Below are positions 37,158-45,664 of a stretch of 64,000 nucleotides of DNA, piece after piece. Both the position numbers and the translations under genes were made by a program. The notes under the pieces were generated by a model. The model had not been told where the DNA came from and did not search any database. It saw only the letters and a list, made by a program, of their open reading frames with translations. Source of the DNA: Anaerocolumna sp. AGMB13020 (GTDB lineage Bacteria; Bacillota; Clostridia; Lachnospirales; Lachnospiraceae); the NCBI RefSeq assembly GCF_033100115.1, contig NZ_CP136910.1, positions 2,108,001 to 2,172,000 on the forward strand, in the 5' to 3' direction. Numbering within the stretch: the stretch's first letter is position 1; each line of letters begins with the position of its first letter.

Positions 37158-37814
37158 ATGAAAAAGTTCAAATTTTCCGATTTGGGTATCGGAATATTGT
37201 TTACACTGTTCTTTATCTCTGCCGGTGTTATTCTGGCGGTAAATTTCCGCCCTCTTTATTACCTTGATATAAAATTATTAGAAATAGAAAAGACCTCCGG
37301 ATTGGAGGCCTCAGTTATCAAGAAAAATTATGATGCATTGATAGATTACAACTCTCCCTTTTTTAAGGGAGAGCTTAAATTTCCAACCCTGCCATCCTCA
37401 GCTTCCGGATTGGAGCATTTCGTAGAGGTTAAAAATATCTTTGTCAGTTTCTATGCAATATTCGCTGTGACCGCAATAATACTGCTTCTTATACTGATAT
37501 ACAAGAAGAAAAAGAGGGATTACACTTTCCTGCCGGTATCAAGTATTACCATATTGGCCCTGCCGGTTATTGTGGGACTAGCCTGTGCCATCAATTTTGA
37601 CAAGCTCTTTATTCTCTTCCATAAAATATTTTTCCGTAATGATTACTGGCTGTTCGATCCGGCTACCGATCCAATTATCAACCTGCTGCCGGATACCTTC
37701 TTTATGCACTGCCTGTTTATCATACTGGGTATTCTGCTGTTGGGAAGTCTATTTCTATTTCTGATTTCCCGTATTATAAGGAAGCGTGATTATAAATTCC
37801 GTTCCAACCCCTAA
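37158..37814 (+). CDS. Integral membrane protein, TIGR01906/DUF1461-like
   Basis: The 218-residue protein has four predicted TM helices (~9-30, ~96-117, ~127-147, ~178-203) and an extracytoplasmic loop after TM1 with YNSPFFKGELKFP and, before the last helix, PDTFFMHC, which match the pattern of the TIGR01906 (DUF1461) family. The function of the family is unknown. The last 60 bases overlap, in the opposite orientation, the 3' end of the phoR-like gene. Transcripts of the two genes would be complementary over that stretch. Confidence 0.72.
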   Translation: MKKFKFSDLGIGILFTLFFISAGVILAVNFRPLYYLDIKLLEIEKTSGLEASVIKKNYDALIDYNSPFFKGELKFPTLPSSASGLEHFVEVKNIFVSFYAIFAVTAIILLLILIYKKKKRDYTFLPVSSITILALPVIVGLACAINFDKLFILFHKIFFRNDYWLFDPATDPIINLLPDTFFMHCLFIILGILLLGSLFLFLISRIIRKRDYKFRSNP

Positions 37815-39521
37815 AGTACTATTTACCTGAATATTACCGTTATAAAGTTCAACGATATGCTTTACAATGGAAAGTCCAAGGCCGGTTCCTCCCTGTTTAC
37901 GGGATCGGCCTTTGTCGACCCGGTAAAAACGTTCAAATATACGTGACAGATATTCCTTTTCAATACCGATACCGGTATCTTTTACAGAGAGAATCAGATC
38001 ATTTTCCTCTTCCTTCAGGCTGACTGTTATAGTTCCTTCCTCCGTATACTTTATGGCATTATCAAGAAGGTTAATAAGGAGCTGCTTCATTCTGTCAGGG
38101 TTACAATAAAAAGGTTTCAGATACGGCTGAGGCTCAAATACAATCTGAATAGAAGAATCCTGTATCTCCGGATGGAGCAGTTCTATTACCGCATTGACGC
38201 ATTCGTTCAAGTCACTGGGAACTCTTTCAAATTCTCTTTTGGATTCGATTTCCTGCAGTATAAGAATATCCTGTATCAAAGAGAACAAACGCTCAGCTTC
38301 AATATCAATAATATCCAGAAAACGATTTGCTACTGCTTCTTCTTTCATTGCACCGCTTTTCAGCGTATCAATAAAACCTCTGATAGAGGTCAGGGGAGTC
38401 TTTAATTCATGGGTTACGTTGGATACGAAATCCCTTCTCATATTCTCAAGCTTCTTTAACTGTGTGATATCTTCGATAATCAGAAGTATCCCAAAAGATT
38501 TTTCACCATCCAGCCCCAGGGGTGTGCCTGTTACTCTGATATAACGAAGCCCCTGACCTGAAATGGAACCTTCTTTCATAACGCTGCTTTTCATTTCCTT
38601 TACTTCATCAATGGCATCAAAGACCGCAGCATTTCTGAATAAGGTAAAAAGAGACTGCCCTGAGGTTATGGATTTGTTATTGTTACATATCTTTTCAAAG
38701 GACCTGTTATAAAAAAGGATGTCACTGCTGTCATCAATAGCAACAACACCTGCCTCCATACTGCTGAGCATTGCTTCCAATTCTGCATTTCTCTGGGTTA
38801 GGCTTGAAATATTGCTTTTCAGATTCACTGCCATTATATTAAAAGCACGCGCCAATTTCCCAACTACCGATTTATCTCTGGTATATATCTTTATATTATA
38901 ATCTCCATCGGATATTCGCTCTGCTGCTTTGGCAACCTCATTAATTGGTTTCGTCAGCAATTTCGTAAAGATTACGGCTGCTGCCATAGCCAGACCAATA
39001 CAAAGAATAACTGTTATAAACAGCGAATCTGCCAGTTTGTCATAAAGTCCCTGTAAAGTAGAAAAAGGCAGCGATATACGGATTACACCATCAAAATTGT
39101 CAGTATGAATAGGTACCGCACTATATGAATATTCTCTTTTCATTGTTTGTGAATATCTGGTTACAGAAATACTCTCACCCTTTAGTGCTCCTATAACTTC
39201 TTCCCTGGATTTATGGTTCTCCTGCTTCCCATCAGTTTCAGAATCGGCTACCACGTTGCCCTCCTGATCGATTATGGTAATTCTGCAGTTGTATTTATCC
39301 TCATATTTATCTACGAAATCCTCATAATCCTGGGCTGTGTGAAAGGTGCTTAACATAAACATATCTCCGACCATCTCAGCCTGGGTAAGATAACGTTCCT
39401 TACTCAGACCATAAAGATAGTCAGAGGTCTCAAACCAAAATAATATACCTGTTATTCCAAGGGCAAGTACAATGGTAATCAGATAGCTTAAATAAAGTTT
39501 CTTCTGCATTCTTAACTTCAC
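37755..39521 (-). CDS. phoR: Phosphate-regulon sensor histidine kinase
   Basis: The 588-residue kinase has TM1 (~8-28), an extracytoplasmic domain of ~135 residues, TM2 (~165-188), HAMP (~190-245), a PAS domain (~250-360), HisKA with FVSNVTHELKTPLTSIRGF (His near 369) and a HATPase_c domain (NLLDNAIKYT, VKDTGIGIEKEY, GGTGLGLSIVK). It follows phoB by 6 bp at the end of the pst-pho locus, so PhoR is the natural assignment. It would phosphorylate PhoB when phosphate is low, under control of PhoU and the Pst transporter. The gene converges on and overlaps by 60 bp the membrane-protein gene at 37158. Confidence 0.92.
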   Translation of the reverse strand: MKLRMQKKLYLSYLITIVLALGITGILFWFETSDYLYGLSKERYLTQAEMVGDMFMLSTFHTAQDYEDFVDKYEDKYNCRITIIDQEGNVVADSETDGKQENHKSREEVIGALKGESISVTRYSQTMKREYSYSAVPIHTDNFDGVIRISLPFSTLQGLYDKLADSLFITVILCIGLAMAAAVIFTKLLTKPINEVAKAAERISDGDYNIKIYTRDKSVVGKLARAFNIMAVNLKSNISSLTQRNAELEAMLSSMEAGVVAIDDSSDILFYNRSFEKICNNNKSITSGQSLFTLFRNAAVFDAIDEVKEMKSSVMKEGSISGQGLRYIRVTGTPLGLDGEKSFGILLIIEDITQLKKLENMRRDFVSNVTHELKTPLTSIRGFIDTLKSGAMKEEAVANRFLDIIDIEAERLFSLIQDILILQEIESKREFERVPSDLNECVNAVIELLHPEIQDSSIQIVFEPQPYLKPFYCNPDRMKQLLINLLDNAIKYTEEGTITVSLKEEENDLILSVKDTGIGIEKEYLSRIFERFYRVDKGRSRKQGGTGLGLSIVKHIVELYNGNIQVNSTLGVGTEFIITLPYNTGNQK

Positions 39522-39527
39522 CCTCCA

Positions 39528-40232
39528 TTATGCAAATTTATATCCCATTCCTCTTACGGTTTTGATATAAACAGGATGGCTTTCATCCTTTTCGATTTTT
39601 TTACGCAGGTTACTTACATGAACATCCACCGTTCTGGTCTCTCCGATGTAATCATAACCCCATACTTTTTCTAAAAGATTGTCTCTTGTAAATACAATGC
39701 CTCTGTTTTTGGCTAAGAGATACAATAATTCAAATTCTTTAAAGGAAAGCTCGATAGGTCTGCCTTCAAAAGTTACAGTCCTTCTGGAACGGTTGATTTC
39801 CATGCTGTCAATGATCAGCTTCTCTTCTCTCTCATCCTCGTTCTCTGTTACCTTTGCTATCCCTTCTGTTCTGCGCAGTACGGCCTTGATTCTGGCAAGG
39901 AGCTCATGAATACCAAAAGGTTTCACAAGATAGTCATCTGAGCCTACTTCAAGTCCTACCACTTTACTGATTTCATCACTTTTGGCGGTAAGAAAAATAA
40001 CAGGTATTCTGTGATTTGATTTATCAGCGCGTATTCTTCTAAGTACTTCTATCCCATCCATTCCAGGCAGCATCCAGTCTAAGAGTACTATGTCAACCTT
40101 TTCTGCCGCCAGAATTTCCAGGGCATGCTCTCCGGATTCTGACTTTAATACCTTGTAACTGTCCCGCTCCAGGTTATAGGCCAGCAATTCCAGAATGTGT
40201 TCTTCATCATCTACTGCTAATATGGTCTTCAT
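39528..40232 (-). CDS. phoB: Phosphate-regulon response regulator (OmpR family)
   Basis: The 234-residue protein has a receiver domain (D8-D9, phospho-acceptor D52 in LLDWMLPGMDG, Thr in VIFLTAKSDE, Lys in VKPFGIHE) and a winged-helix output domain (LSFKEFELLYLLAKNRGIVF, TVDVHVSNLRKKIE). The open frame runs 32 codons further upstream, but that stretch is the translation of a tandem repeat (MPGHTDGSPVEAK...). The SD GGGAG is spaced 5 nt from the ATG at 40230-40232, giving the usual MKTILAVDDEE start. A second ATG directly before it is too close to the SD. The SD belongs to the last of three repeats that fill the phoU-phoB gap. It lies between phoU and phoR. Confidence 0.93.
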   Translation of the reverse strand: MKTILAVDDEEHILELLAYNLERDSYKVLKSESGEHALEILAAEKVDIVLLDWMLPGMDGIEVLRRIRADKSNHRIPVIFLTAKSDEISKVVGLEVGSDDYLVKPFGIHELLARIKAVLRRTEGIAKVTENEDEREEKLIIDSMEINRSRRTVTFEGRPIELSFKEFELLYLLAKNRGIVFTRDNLLEKVWGYDYIGETRTVDVHVSNLRKKIEKDESHPVYIKTVRGMGYKFA

Positions 40233-40235
40233 CAT

Positions 40236-40436
40236 AACTCCCGTCTGTGTGACTTTGGCACACCTTTTAATCAGGAGGTTGATAGCAATTTTTGCTTCAA
40301 CCGGACTCCCGTCTGTGTGCCCTGGCACACCTTTTAATCAGGAGGTTGATAGCAATTTTTGCTTCAACCGAACTCCCGTCTGTGTGCCCTGGCACACCTT
40401 TTAATCAGGAGGTTGACAGCAATTTTGCATCAACCA
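40236..40436 (-). repeat. Three tandem ~67-bp two-hairpin repeats in the phoU-phoB gap
   Basis: Units lie at 40236-40303, 40304-40370 and 40371-40436 and are nearly identical. Read in the sense of phoB, each contains hairpin A (GGTTGA..AGCAA / TTGCT..TCAACC), a linker TCCTGATTAAAAG, hairpin B (GTGTGCC-AGG-GCACAC) and AGACGGGAGTT. In the unit next to phoB the GGGAG is the phoB SD, and one arm of hairpin B is altered (GTCACAC). A single related copy sits at the start of the GH16 gene (34178-34225). The CCTCC of each linker could pair weakly with GGGAG motifs. A role in phoB translation, mRNA stability or differential expression within the operon is inferred. Confidence 0.9.
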
Positions 40437-40459
40437 AGCTTCCTGTTAAGATATAGTTA

Positions 40460-41107
40460 TTATCCGATTGTTAAATCACCTGTAACGATATACATAATCC
40501 ATTCTGCAATGTTCGTAGCATGATCAGCCATACGCTCCAGATATTTAATAATGAAAAGATAACAGATACACTGTGGTACCAATTCGGGCTTGCTCTGCAT
40601 GGTGGCAGAAAGCTCCTCTGTGATTTTCTCAAAATGATTATCCACTTCATCATCACCATCGATAACAGCCTTTGCTTTCACAAGGTCTGCCTCAACAAAG
40701 CTGTCGATGGTATTAATCACCATTTTTTTCATTGCCTCAATCATAAAACCTAAGGACTTGGGAGCTTCCATCTGAGGATATTTGTTAAGTTTGATAATAT
40801 ATTCTGAAATATCCGCACATTGATCTGCGATACGCTCAATATCCGTAATAATCTTCATTATAGAAGTAATTTTTCTCAGATCGGATGCCAGTGGCTGCTG
40901 CTTTGCAATAATGTTAATGCATTCTTTTTCGATTTGTTGTTCCAGCATATCAATTTCATCATCTCTGTCTATGATCTTCTTTGCTTTCTCAATGTCCTTA
41001 TCATGGAGTACATCGATCATTTCATTCATAGACTGTTCCAGTATACTGCCCATTTTTATTACATCATTGTTTAGTTCCTCCAATTGTGCAAGAAATGTCT
41101 GTCTCAT
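40460..41107 (-). CDS. phoU: Phosphate transport regulator PhoU
   Basis: The 215-residue all-helical protein consists of two PhoU three-helix repeats, each with the E/DxxxD metal motif type (ERIADQCADISEYI in the first and ERMADHATNIAEWI in the second). PhoU links the Pst transporter to PhoR and keeps the Pho regulon off when phosphate is ample. It starts with RQTFLAQLEELNNDVIKMG, as usual. It is in order after pstB (138-bp gap) and before phoB. SD GAGCTGGTACTTA is weak. Confidence 0.95.
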   Translation of the reverse strand: MRQTFLAQLEELNNDVIKMGSILEQSMNEMIDVLHDKDIEKAKKIIDRDDEIDMLEQQIEKECINIIAKQQPLASDLRKITSIMKIITDIERIADQCADISEYIIKLNKYPQMEAPKSLGFMIEAMKKMVINTIDSFVEADLVKAKAVIDGDDEVDNHFEKITEELSATMQSKPELVPQCICYLFIIKYLERMADHATNIAEWIMYIVTGDLTIG

Positions 41108-41245
41108 TAAGTACCAGCTCCTTATCCGCCTTTTTCAGGCATTTTGATTATCCTTATCATAGCATTTTCTATAATAAATGCAAACCTTTTTCACTGTGAT
41201 TTCCATAGAAACGAAAGGCAAAGATCCCCTTACGCTTTTCGGACA

Positions 41246-42004
41246 TCAGCCAAATCTTCCGGTTATATAATCTTCTGTTTTTTTGTTTAAGGGTTTGTTG
41301 AATATCTGTTCCGTATCTCCATATTCTATTACTTCTCCGGTAAGGAAGAAAGCAGTCTTATCAGATATACGTCCTGCCTGCTGCATGTTGTGGGTTACGA
41401 TAATAATAGAATAATTATTCTTTAGTTCTGTTGCCAGGTCTTCTATCTTTAAGGTTGAAATCGGATCAAGGGCAGAAGTAGGTTCATCCATTAGAATAAC
41501 CTCAGGCTCTATGGCAAGTGTTCTGGCAATACAGATTCTCTGCTGCTGTCCGCCGGAAACTGCAAGGGCACTTTTCTTAAGCTTATCCTTTACCTCATCC
41601 CAGATTGCTGCCTGGCGCAGGGATTTTTCTACGATTTCATCCAATACGCTCTTTTTCTTAACTCCGTGTATTCTGGGACCGTATGCAACATTATCGTAAA
41701 TACTCATGGGAAAGGGATTTGGCTGCTGAAATACCATGCCAACCCTTGATCTTAACATAATAGCATCGAAATCTTTATAGATATCCACACCGTCAAGTGT
41801 GATTTCTCCTGTAATCTTTACCCCTTCCACCAAATCATTCATGCGGTTAAGGGTTTTTAAAAAGGTAGATTTTCCGCAGCCTGAAGGTCCTATAAAAGCA
41901 GTTATCTTTCCTTTTTCTATATCCATATTTATTTTCTTAAGGGCCTGAAAATTACCATAAAATAAATCCAGGTCCCTTACTGTAAATTTCACCATATCGT
42001 TCAA
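41246..42004 (-). CDS. pstB: Phosphate ABC transporter ATP-binding protein
   Basis: The 252-residue protein has Walker A (GPSGCGKST), a Q-loop ([19 protein letters not shown], typical of PstB), signature SGGQQQR and Walker B ([13 protein letters not shown]). It powers high-affinity phosphate uptake with PstC and PstA. The frame begins with ATG at 42025, but that ATG lies ahead of the SD. AGGAGG is spaced seven nt from a TTG at 42002-42004 (then AACGATATGGTG), so a TTG start is the best choice; the ATG three codons on is an alternative at a poorer distance. It is 32 bp after pstA. Confidence 0.95.
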   Translation of the reverse strand: MNDMVKFTVRDLDLFYGNFQALKKINMDIEKGKITAFIGPSGCGKSTFLKTLNRMNDLVEGVKITGEITLDGVDIYKDFDAIMLRSRVGMVFQQPNPFPMSIYDNVAYGPRIHGVKKKSVLDEIVEKSLRQAAIWDEVKDKLKKSALAVSGGQQQRICIARTLAIEPEVILMDEPTSALDPISTLKIEDLATELKNNYSIIIVTHNMQQAGRISDKTAFFLTGEVIEYGDTEQIFNKPLNKKTEDYITGRFG

Positions 42005-42036
42005 TGCATATCCTCCTGTTTTCATACATTAATCAG

Positions 42037-43194
42037 TTATCTGCTGCTCCCCGTCTTTTTAAGGAATACCTTCGTAATCATCTTTGATGCGACATTTAAA
42101 AGAACTATGAGGATCAATAATATTACTGCAATAGAGCTTGCAGCCGACAGATCACCGGATTCTTTGATCAACCAGTACATTTTGGTTGTCAGGGTAGCTG
42201 CTGAGGCTTTTCCGCCTACCAATCCTTCCGGTATCTGCGCGATTGTTCCTGCCGTAAAGATAAGTGCTGCGGATTCTCCTACAATTCTACCGATACTTAA
42301 TATAACGGCAACCAGAATACCAGGCAACGCACCCGGTAATATGATTCTGGCAATGGTCTGAAGCTTGGTAGCTCCAAGTCCGTAAGAGCCTTCCCTGTAG
42401 GTTCTGGGGATTTCTTTTAAGGCTTCTTCCGTAGTTGAGATTATGGTAGGAAGCAATAATATACTTAAGGTTAGGGATCCCGCAAGAATGGAATATTGCA
42501 TTTTTAATACCTGTACGAATAAAAGCATACCAAAAAGACCGTATATAATGGAGGGAATACCCGCCAGATTCTGAATGGCAAAACGTATACTGTTCAGAAT
42601 CCTTCCGGGTTTTGCATATTCATTCAGATAAATAGCAGCACCGATTCCGATAGGCCCGGAGATTACCAGGGAAAGAAGGATAATGTAAATTGTGGATACC
42701 AGCATAGGTATAATACCGCCTCCTGGTCTTACCACTTTAAGCCGCAGAGTTCCTTCACTTTCTTTTAGCAGCTGTACGGCATCGGCAAAGGATAAATCCT
42801 CCGTATTATCGGAACCGATCTTGGTTATCTCATCCGTTTTTTTCAGACGGTAGAGTGAATTCTTCAGGTTAAGGGCATCTTTAACCGGTGAACTTTTATC
42901 AATGTTTACAATGACCAGATTCTTCTCGCCTTCCTTCACAGTTATCCCTAGCGAAGGGATATAGCCTTCCTTTCCTGTATCTGCTTTCCCTGCCTGCAGG
43001 GCTACATTTACAAAGGTAGTCTTATCATCCCAGCTTCTGGTCAGAAAATCGATGTTAATTCCGGGTGCGCCTTTGTAAACTATGAATCCGACAATTATCA
43101 ATAAGATACTTACCGTTACGGCTGCTGCGAGATAAATGAATCCTCTTAAAATACCGTCCTGCATTTTTCTATTTTTATAATTCTTATTATTCAT
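42037..43194 (-). CDS. pstA: Phosphate ABC transporter permease PstA with inserted PDZ-like domain
   Basis: The 385-residue protein is ~100 residues longer than usual PstA. TM1 is at ~21-40; the permease core begins at GGGIIPMLVSTIYIILLSL (~158) with five further helices and the EAA-type loop LKEIPRTYREGSYGLGATKLQTI. The insert (~50-157) sits in the first extracytoplasmic loop. Residues ~80-157 read like a PDZ domain: SLGITVKEG, VIVNIDKSSPVKDA, DEITKIGSDNTEDLSFADAV, LLKESEGTLRLKVVRPGG. PDZ domains bind C-termini or loops, so this one may contact PstS or another surface protein. I am not aware of PDZ in typical PstA. The gene lies between pstC (18 bp) and pstB. Confidence 0.93.
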   Translation of the reverse strand: MNNKNYKNRKMQDGILRGFIYLAAAVTVSILLIIVGFIVYKGAPGINIDFLTRSWDDKTTFVNVALQAGKADTGKEGYIPSLGITVKEGEKNLVIVNIDKSSPVKDALNLKNSLYRLKKTDEITKIGSDNTEDLSFADAVQLLKESEGTLRLKVVRPGGGIIPMLVSTIYIILLSLVISGPIGIGAAIYLNEYAKPGRILNSIRFAIQNLAGIPSIIYGLFGMLLFVQVLKMQYSILAGSLTLSILLLPTIISTTEEALKEIPRTYREGSYGLGATKLQTIARIILPGALPGILVAVILSIGRIVGESAALIFTAGTIAQIPEGLVGGKASAATLTTKMYWLIKESGDLSAASSIAVILLILIVLLNVASKMITKVFLKKTGSSR

Positions 43195-43212
43195 GCTGCT
43201 GCTCCTATGGAT

Positions 43213-44133
43213 TTATCTTAAAGGGCCTTCATTCCCAAGCTTTTTCGTTATACGGATCAATGTAAAGTTAATCGCCATAATGAAGGTAAACAGTATTACA
43301 CCAGTAGCAAAAAGCATATCCTGATGCCTTCCGGAGGCATAACCCATTTCCATGGCAATGTTGGTGGTTAAAGGTCTGATCTTTGAAAAAATACTGGTAG
43401 GAAGACCACCGATATTATTTCCTGCAATCATCATAACCGCCATGGTCTCACCGATTGCCCTTCCGATACCAAGTACGGTTGCAGTCAGGATACCGGATCG
43501 TGCTGCCGGAACAATAGCTTTGAATATGGTCTGTATTTTGGAGGCACCCAGTCCATAGGAAGCTTCTTTATAAGATTTTGGTACTGCCCTTAAGCTGCTC
43601 TCGCTTAAGGAAATAATAGTTGGAAGTACCATAATGGTAAGTACACATATAACTGCCAGTAAGGACTGGCCCTGGCCGGTGGGCGATATCTTATTAATCA
43701 GGGGGACAATCACGCCAAGACCGAAAGCACCGTAAATAACGGACGGAATGCCGGCTAATAATTCTATTCCCGGCTTCAATATTGCTACTATTCTTTTAGG
43801 GGCTATTTCGGCAATAAATACAGCTGTCAATAAACCGATTGGAACCCCGAGCACTATAGCGCCCAGGGTTGCAAGGAGGGATCCTACTATCATGTAGAAA
43901 ACTCCGAAAACATTATTGTTTGGATCCCACTTCAAACCGGTTATAAAATCGAGAAAGCTGTAAGCATCATTTCCGAAAAAGGGTTTCAGACCTTTTGCGA
44001 ATACAAAGACGATAATTGCAATTACACTTAAGACACTGACCAGAGCACTTAGCAAAAAGATTATTTTAAACAGTGCTTCTCTGTATTCTATTGCCTTACC
44101 TGTCTTATTCTCATTACTTACATTTTTCATCAT
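43213..44133 (-). CDS. pstC: Phosphate ABC transporter permease PstC
   Basis: The 306-residue protein has six TM helices and the PstC hallmarks FGVFYMIVGSLLATLGAIVLG, GIPSVIYGAFGL and the ATPase-contacting loop LRAVPKSYKEASYGLGASKIQTI. It forms the phosphate channel with PstA. Its ATG overlaps the pstS stop by one base (TAATG), implying translational coupling. ATGATG offers two starts; the first is used here. Length is normal, in contrast to PstA. Confidence 0.95.
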   Translation of the reverse strand: MMKNVSNENKTGKAIEYREALFKIIFLLSALVSVLSVIAIIVFVFAKGLKPFFGNDAYSFLDFITGLKWDPNNNVFGVFYMIVGSLLATLGAIVLGVPIGLLTAVFIAEIAPKRIVAILKPGIELLAGIPSVIYGAFGLGVIVPLINKISPTGQGQSLLAVICVLTIMVLPTIISLSESSLRAVPKSYKEASYGLGASKIQTIFKAIVPAARSGILTATVLGIGRAIGETMAVMMIAGNNIGGLPTSIFSKIRPLTTNIAMEMGYASGRHQDMLFATGVILFTFIMAINFTLIRITKKLGNEGPLR

Positions 44134-45041
44134 TAGTCTACCTTTATTCCTCCGTGTTTTTCAACAAATGTCTGTCCGTCTTCGCTAAGAGAGAATTCAA
44201 TGAATGCCTTTGTAGCAGCAGAAGCTGAAGCCTCTTTGTATACGAAAAGGAAAGGTCTGGATAATACATATTCGCCGGATTTTGAATGTTCAGGAGTACC
44301 CTCTACACCATTTACCGTAAGTGCTTTAACGGTGGTATCAATATAAGAGAAGGATACATATCCAATTGCATTTTCATTTCCTGCAACTGCAGTCTGCACG
44401 TTACCATTACCTTCTACAACTGTAGCACTTTCAGTAAGGCCACCGGCATCTTCTAATTTCACTAACTCTTCAAATGCACTTCTTGTGCCGGATGCACCTT
44501 CTCTGGATACAACTACGATGTCGGCATCTTTTCCGCCAATCTGGCTCCAGTTCGTTACCTGTCCGGAGAAAATCTTCGCAAGATCTTCTGTGCTGATATC
44601 TGTTAAAGGATTTGCAGGGTTAACTGCTACTGCAATACCATCATAAGCAAAAGTTACTTCTTTTATATCAGCTGATTTTTCTTCGTCTTTTAAATTTCTG
44701 GAAGATGCACCAATGTCATTTGCACCGGATGCTGTATCCGCGATACCAGCGGAAGACCCTGTTCCTGTATAGTTAATGGTTACATCAGGATTTAAAGCTG
44801 TAAACTCGTCGATCATATCGTTTAAAATTTTTTCAACTGATGTAGAACCTGTTATGGTTACTGTTCCTGATATGCCTTCAGCAGGAGTTTCTGTTGCTGT
44901 GTCTGCCGGTGTATCTGTTGCTGCCTGTGTAGGTTCTGCTGCGTTACCGGATGTATTGTTGTTGGAACTTGCGCATCCTCCAAGAACACCTACCATGGCA
45001 ACGGTTAAAAGAACTGCCAGAACTTTATTTCTTATTTTCAT
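44133..45041 (-). CDS. pstS: Phosphate-binding lipoprotein PstS
   Basis: The 302-residue lipoprotein has a signal peptide with lipobox LGGC (C23), a Thr/Ala/Pro-rich linker (~27-58) and a PBP-like domain with the phosphate-binding motifs ITGSTSVEKIL, GTGSSAGI, GASSRNLKDEE and SREGASGTRSAFEE. It captures phosphate outside the membrane and passes it to PstCA. It is the first gene of the operon, behind Pho-box repeats and a TAGAAT -10. SD CAAGGAGGAAGAAAAAA is strong. Confidence 0.96.
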   Translation of the reverse strand: MKIRNKVLAVLLTVAMVGVLGGCASSNNNTSGNAAEPTQAATDTPADTATETPAEGISGTVTITGSTSVEKILNDMIDEFTALNPDVTINYTGTGSSAGIADTASGANDIGASSRNLKDEEKSADIKEVTFAYDGIAVAVNPANPLTDISTEDLAKIFSGQVTNWSQIGGKDADIVVVSREGASGTRSAFEELVKLEDAGGLTESATVVEGNGNVQTAVAGNENAIGYVSFSYIDTTVKALTVNGVEGTPEHSKSGEYVLSRPFLFVYKEASASAATKAFIEFSLSEDGQTFVEKHGGIKVD

Positions 45042-45107
45042 TTTTTTCTTCCTCCTTGATTTGGGATCCCCCTGAGTTATTTCATATTTGTTTGTCTTAC
45101 AGGTTGT

Positions 45108-45161
45108 ATTCTACTATTCCTTTGTAATCGGTGTATTTTTGTAATGTAAAGTTTTTGTAAA
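45108..45161 (-). promoter_or_regulatory. pstS promoter with Pho box
   Basis: On the minus strand TTTACA occurs at 45156-45161 and 45145-45150, exactly 11 bp apart, with a related ATTACA at 45123-45128 (two further 11-bp steps). This is the tandem pattern bound by PhoP/PhoB-type regulators in Gram-positive bacteria. A -10-like TAGAAT follows at 45108-45113. The PhoB encoded in the same operon is the likely activator. Confidence 0.8.
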
Positions 45162-45262
45162 GTCGTATAATCCTTGAAAATATCATGTTTCAGGCGTTGT
45201 GTAATACTATTTTTACCGAAAAACTTAAAATAAATCCTTGAATTTTTATATTTAGAGGCTGT

Positions 45263-45280
45263 TGTAAACGCTTTTGTAAA
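45263..45280 (-). promoter_or_regulatory. Distal Pho-box pair
   Basis: Two further TTTACA hexamers (45275-45280 and 45263-45268) lie ~100 bp upstream of the proximal Pho box, 12 bp apart. They may be a secondary PhoB site. Confidence 0.5.
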
Positions 45281-45365
45281 GTATTAAGATACTTACGACG
45301 AGGGTTGGGTTTATGAATGAAAAAAGCTGGTAAAGTTGTTTAAGGTCAGGTTATATAGGTAGGAC

Positions 45366-45577
45366 GGAAATTTACGCAAAATAGAAAGCTTCATGCTTTC
45401 ATAGAAATGTATAAGAAGTCCTAATTCTCTGTAGATTTTCTGCTGGACATCTCATCAAACAGATAACTCGCTGCGCTCAAACAATCTGTTTGATGAGATA
45501 GCATAAAATCTACAGTGAAAAGGACCTCTAATACATTTCTATAGGTGCATGAAGCTTTCTATTTTGTGTAAATTTCC
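45366..45577. repeat. 212-bp near-perfect palindrome
   Basis: The outer arms, 45366-45396 and 45547-45577, match at 30 of 31 positions, and pairing continues with few mismatches to the inner arms CATCAAACAGAT / ATCTGTTTGATG around a short centre (aactcgctgcgctcaaac). Either strand as RNA would give a rod of nearly 100 bp. There is no gene or transposase inside and no clear target duplication. It lies between the pstS promoter and a degraded ecfT-like gene. A non-autonomous foldback element or large hairpin RNA are the main options. Confidence 0.9.
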
Positions 45578-45664
45578 TGAAATCGTATGAAAACTGGGGC
45601 TTTGTTACTTTGCGATATATTTAAATAAACGGATTATAAAACCTGGAACCATCCTGGAAAATGA

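Noticed and set aside
40236..40436. Possible CRISPR array
   Set aside because: Only three direct repeats that abut each other with no unique spacers, and each unit holds two hairpins and an SD. No cas gene is in the window.
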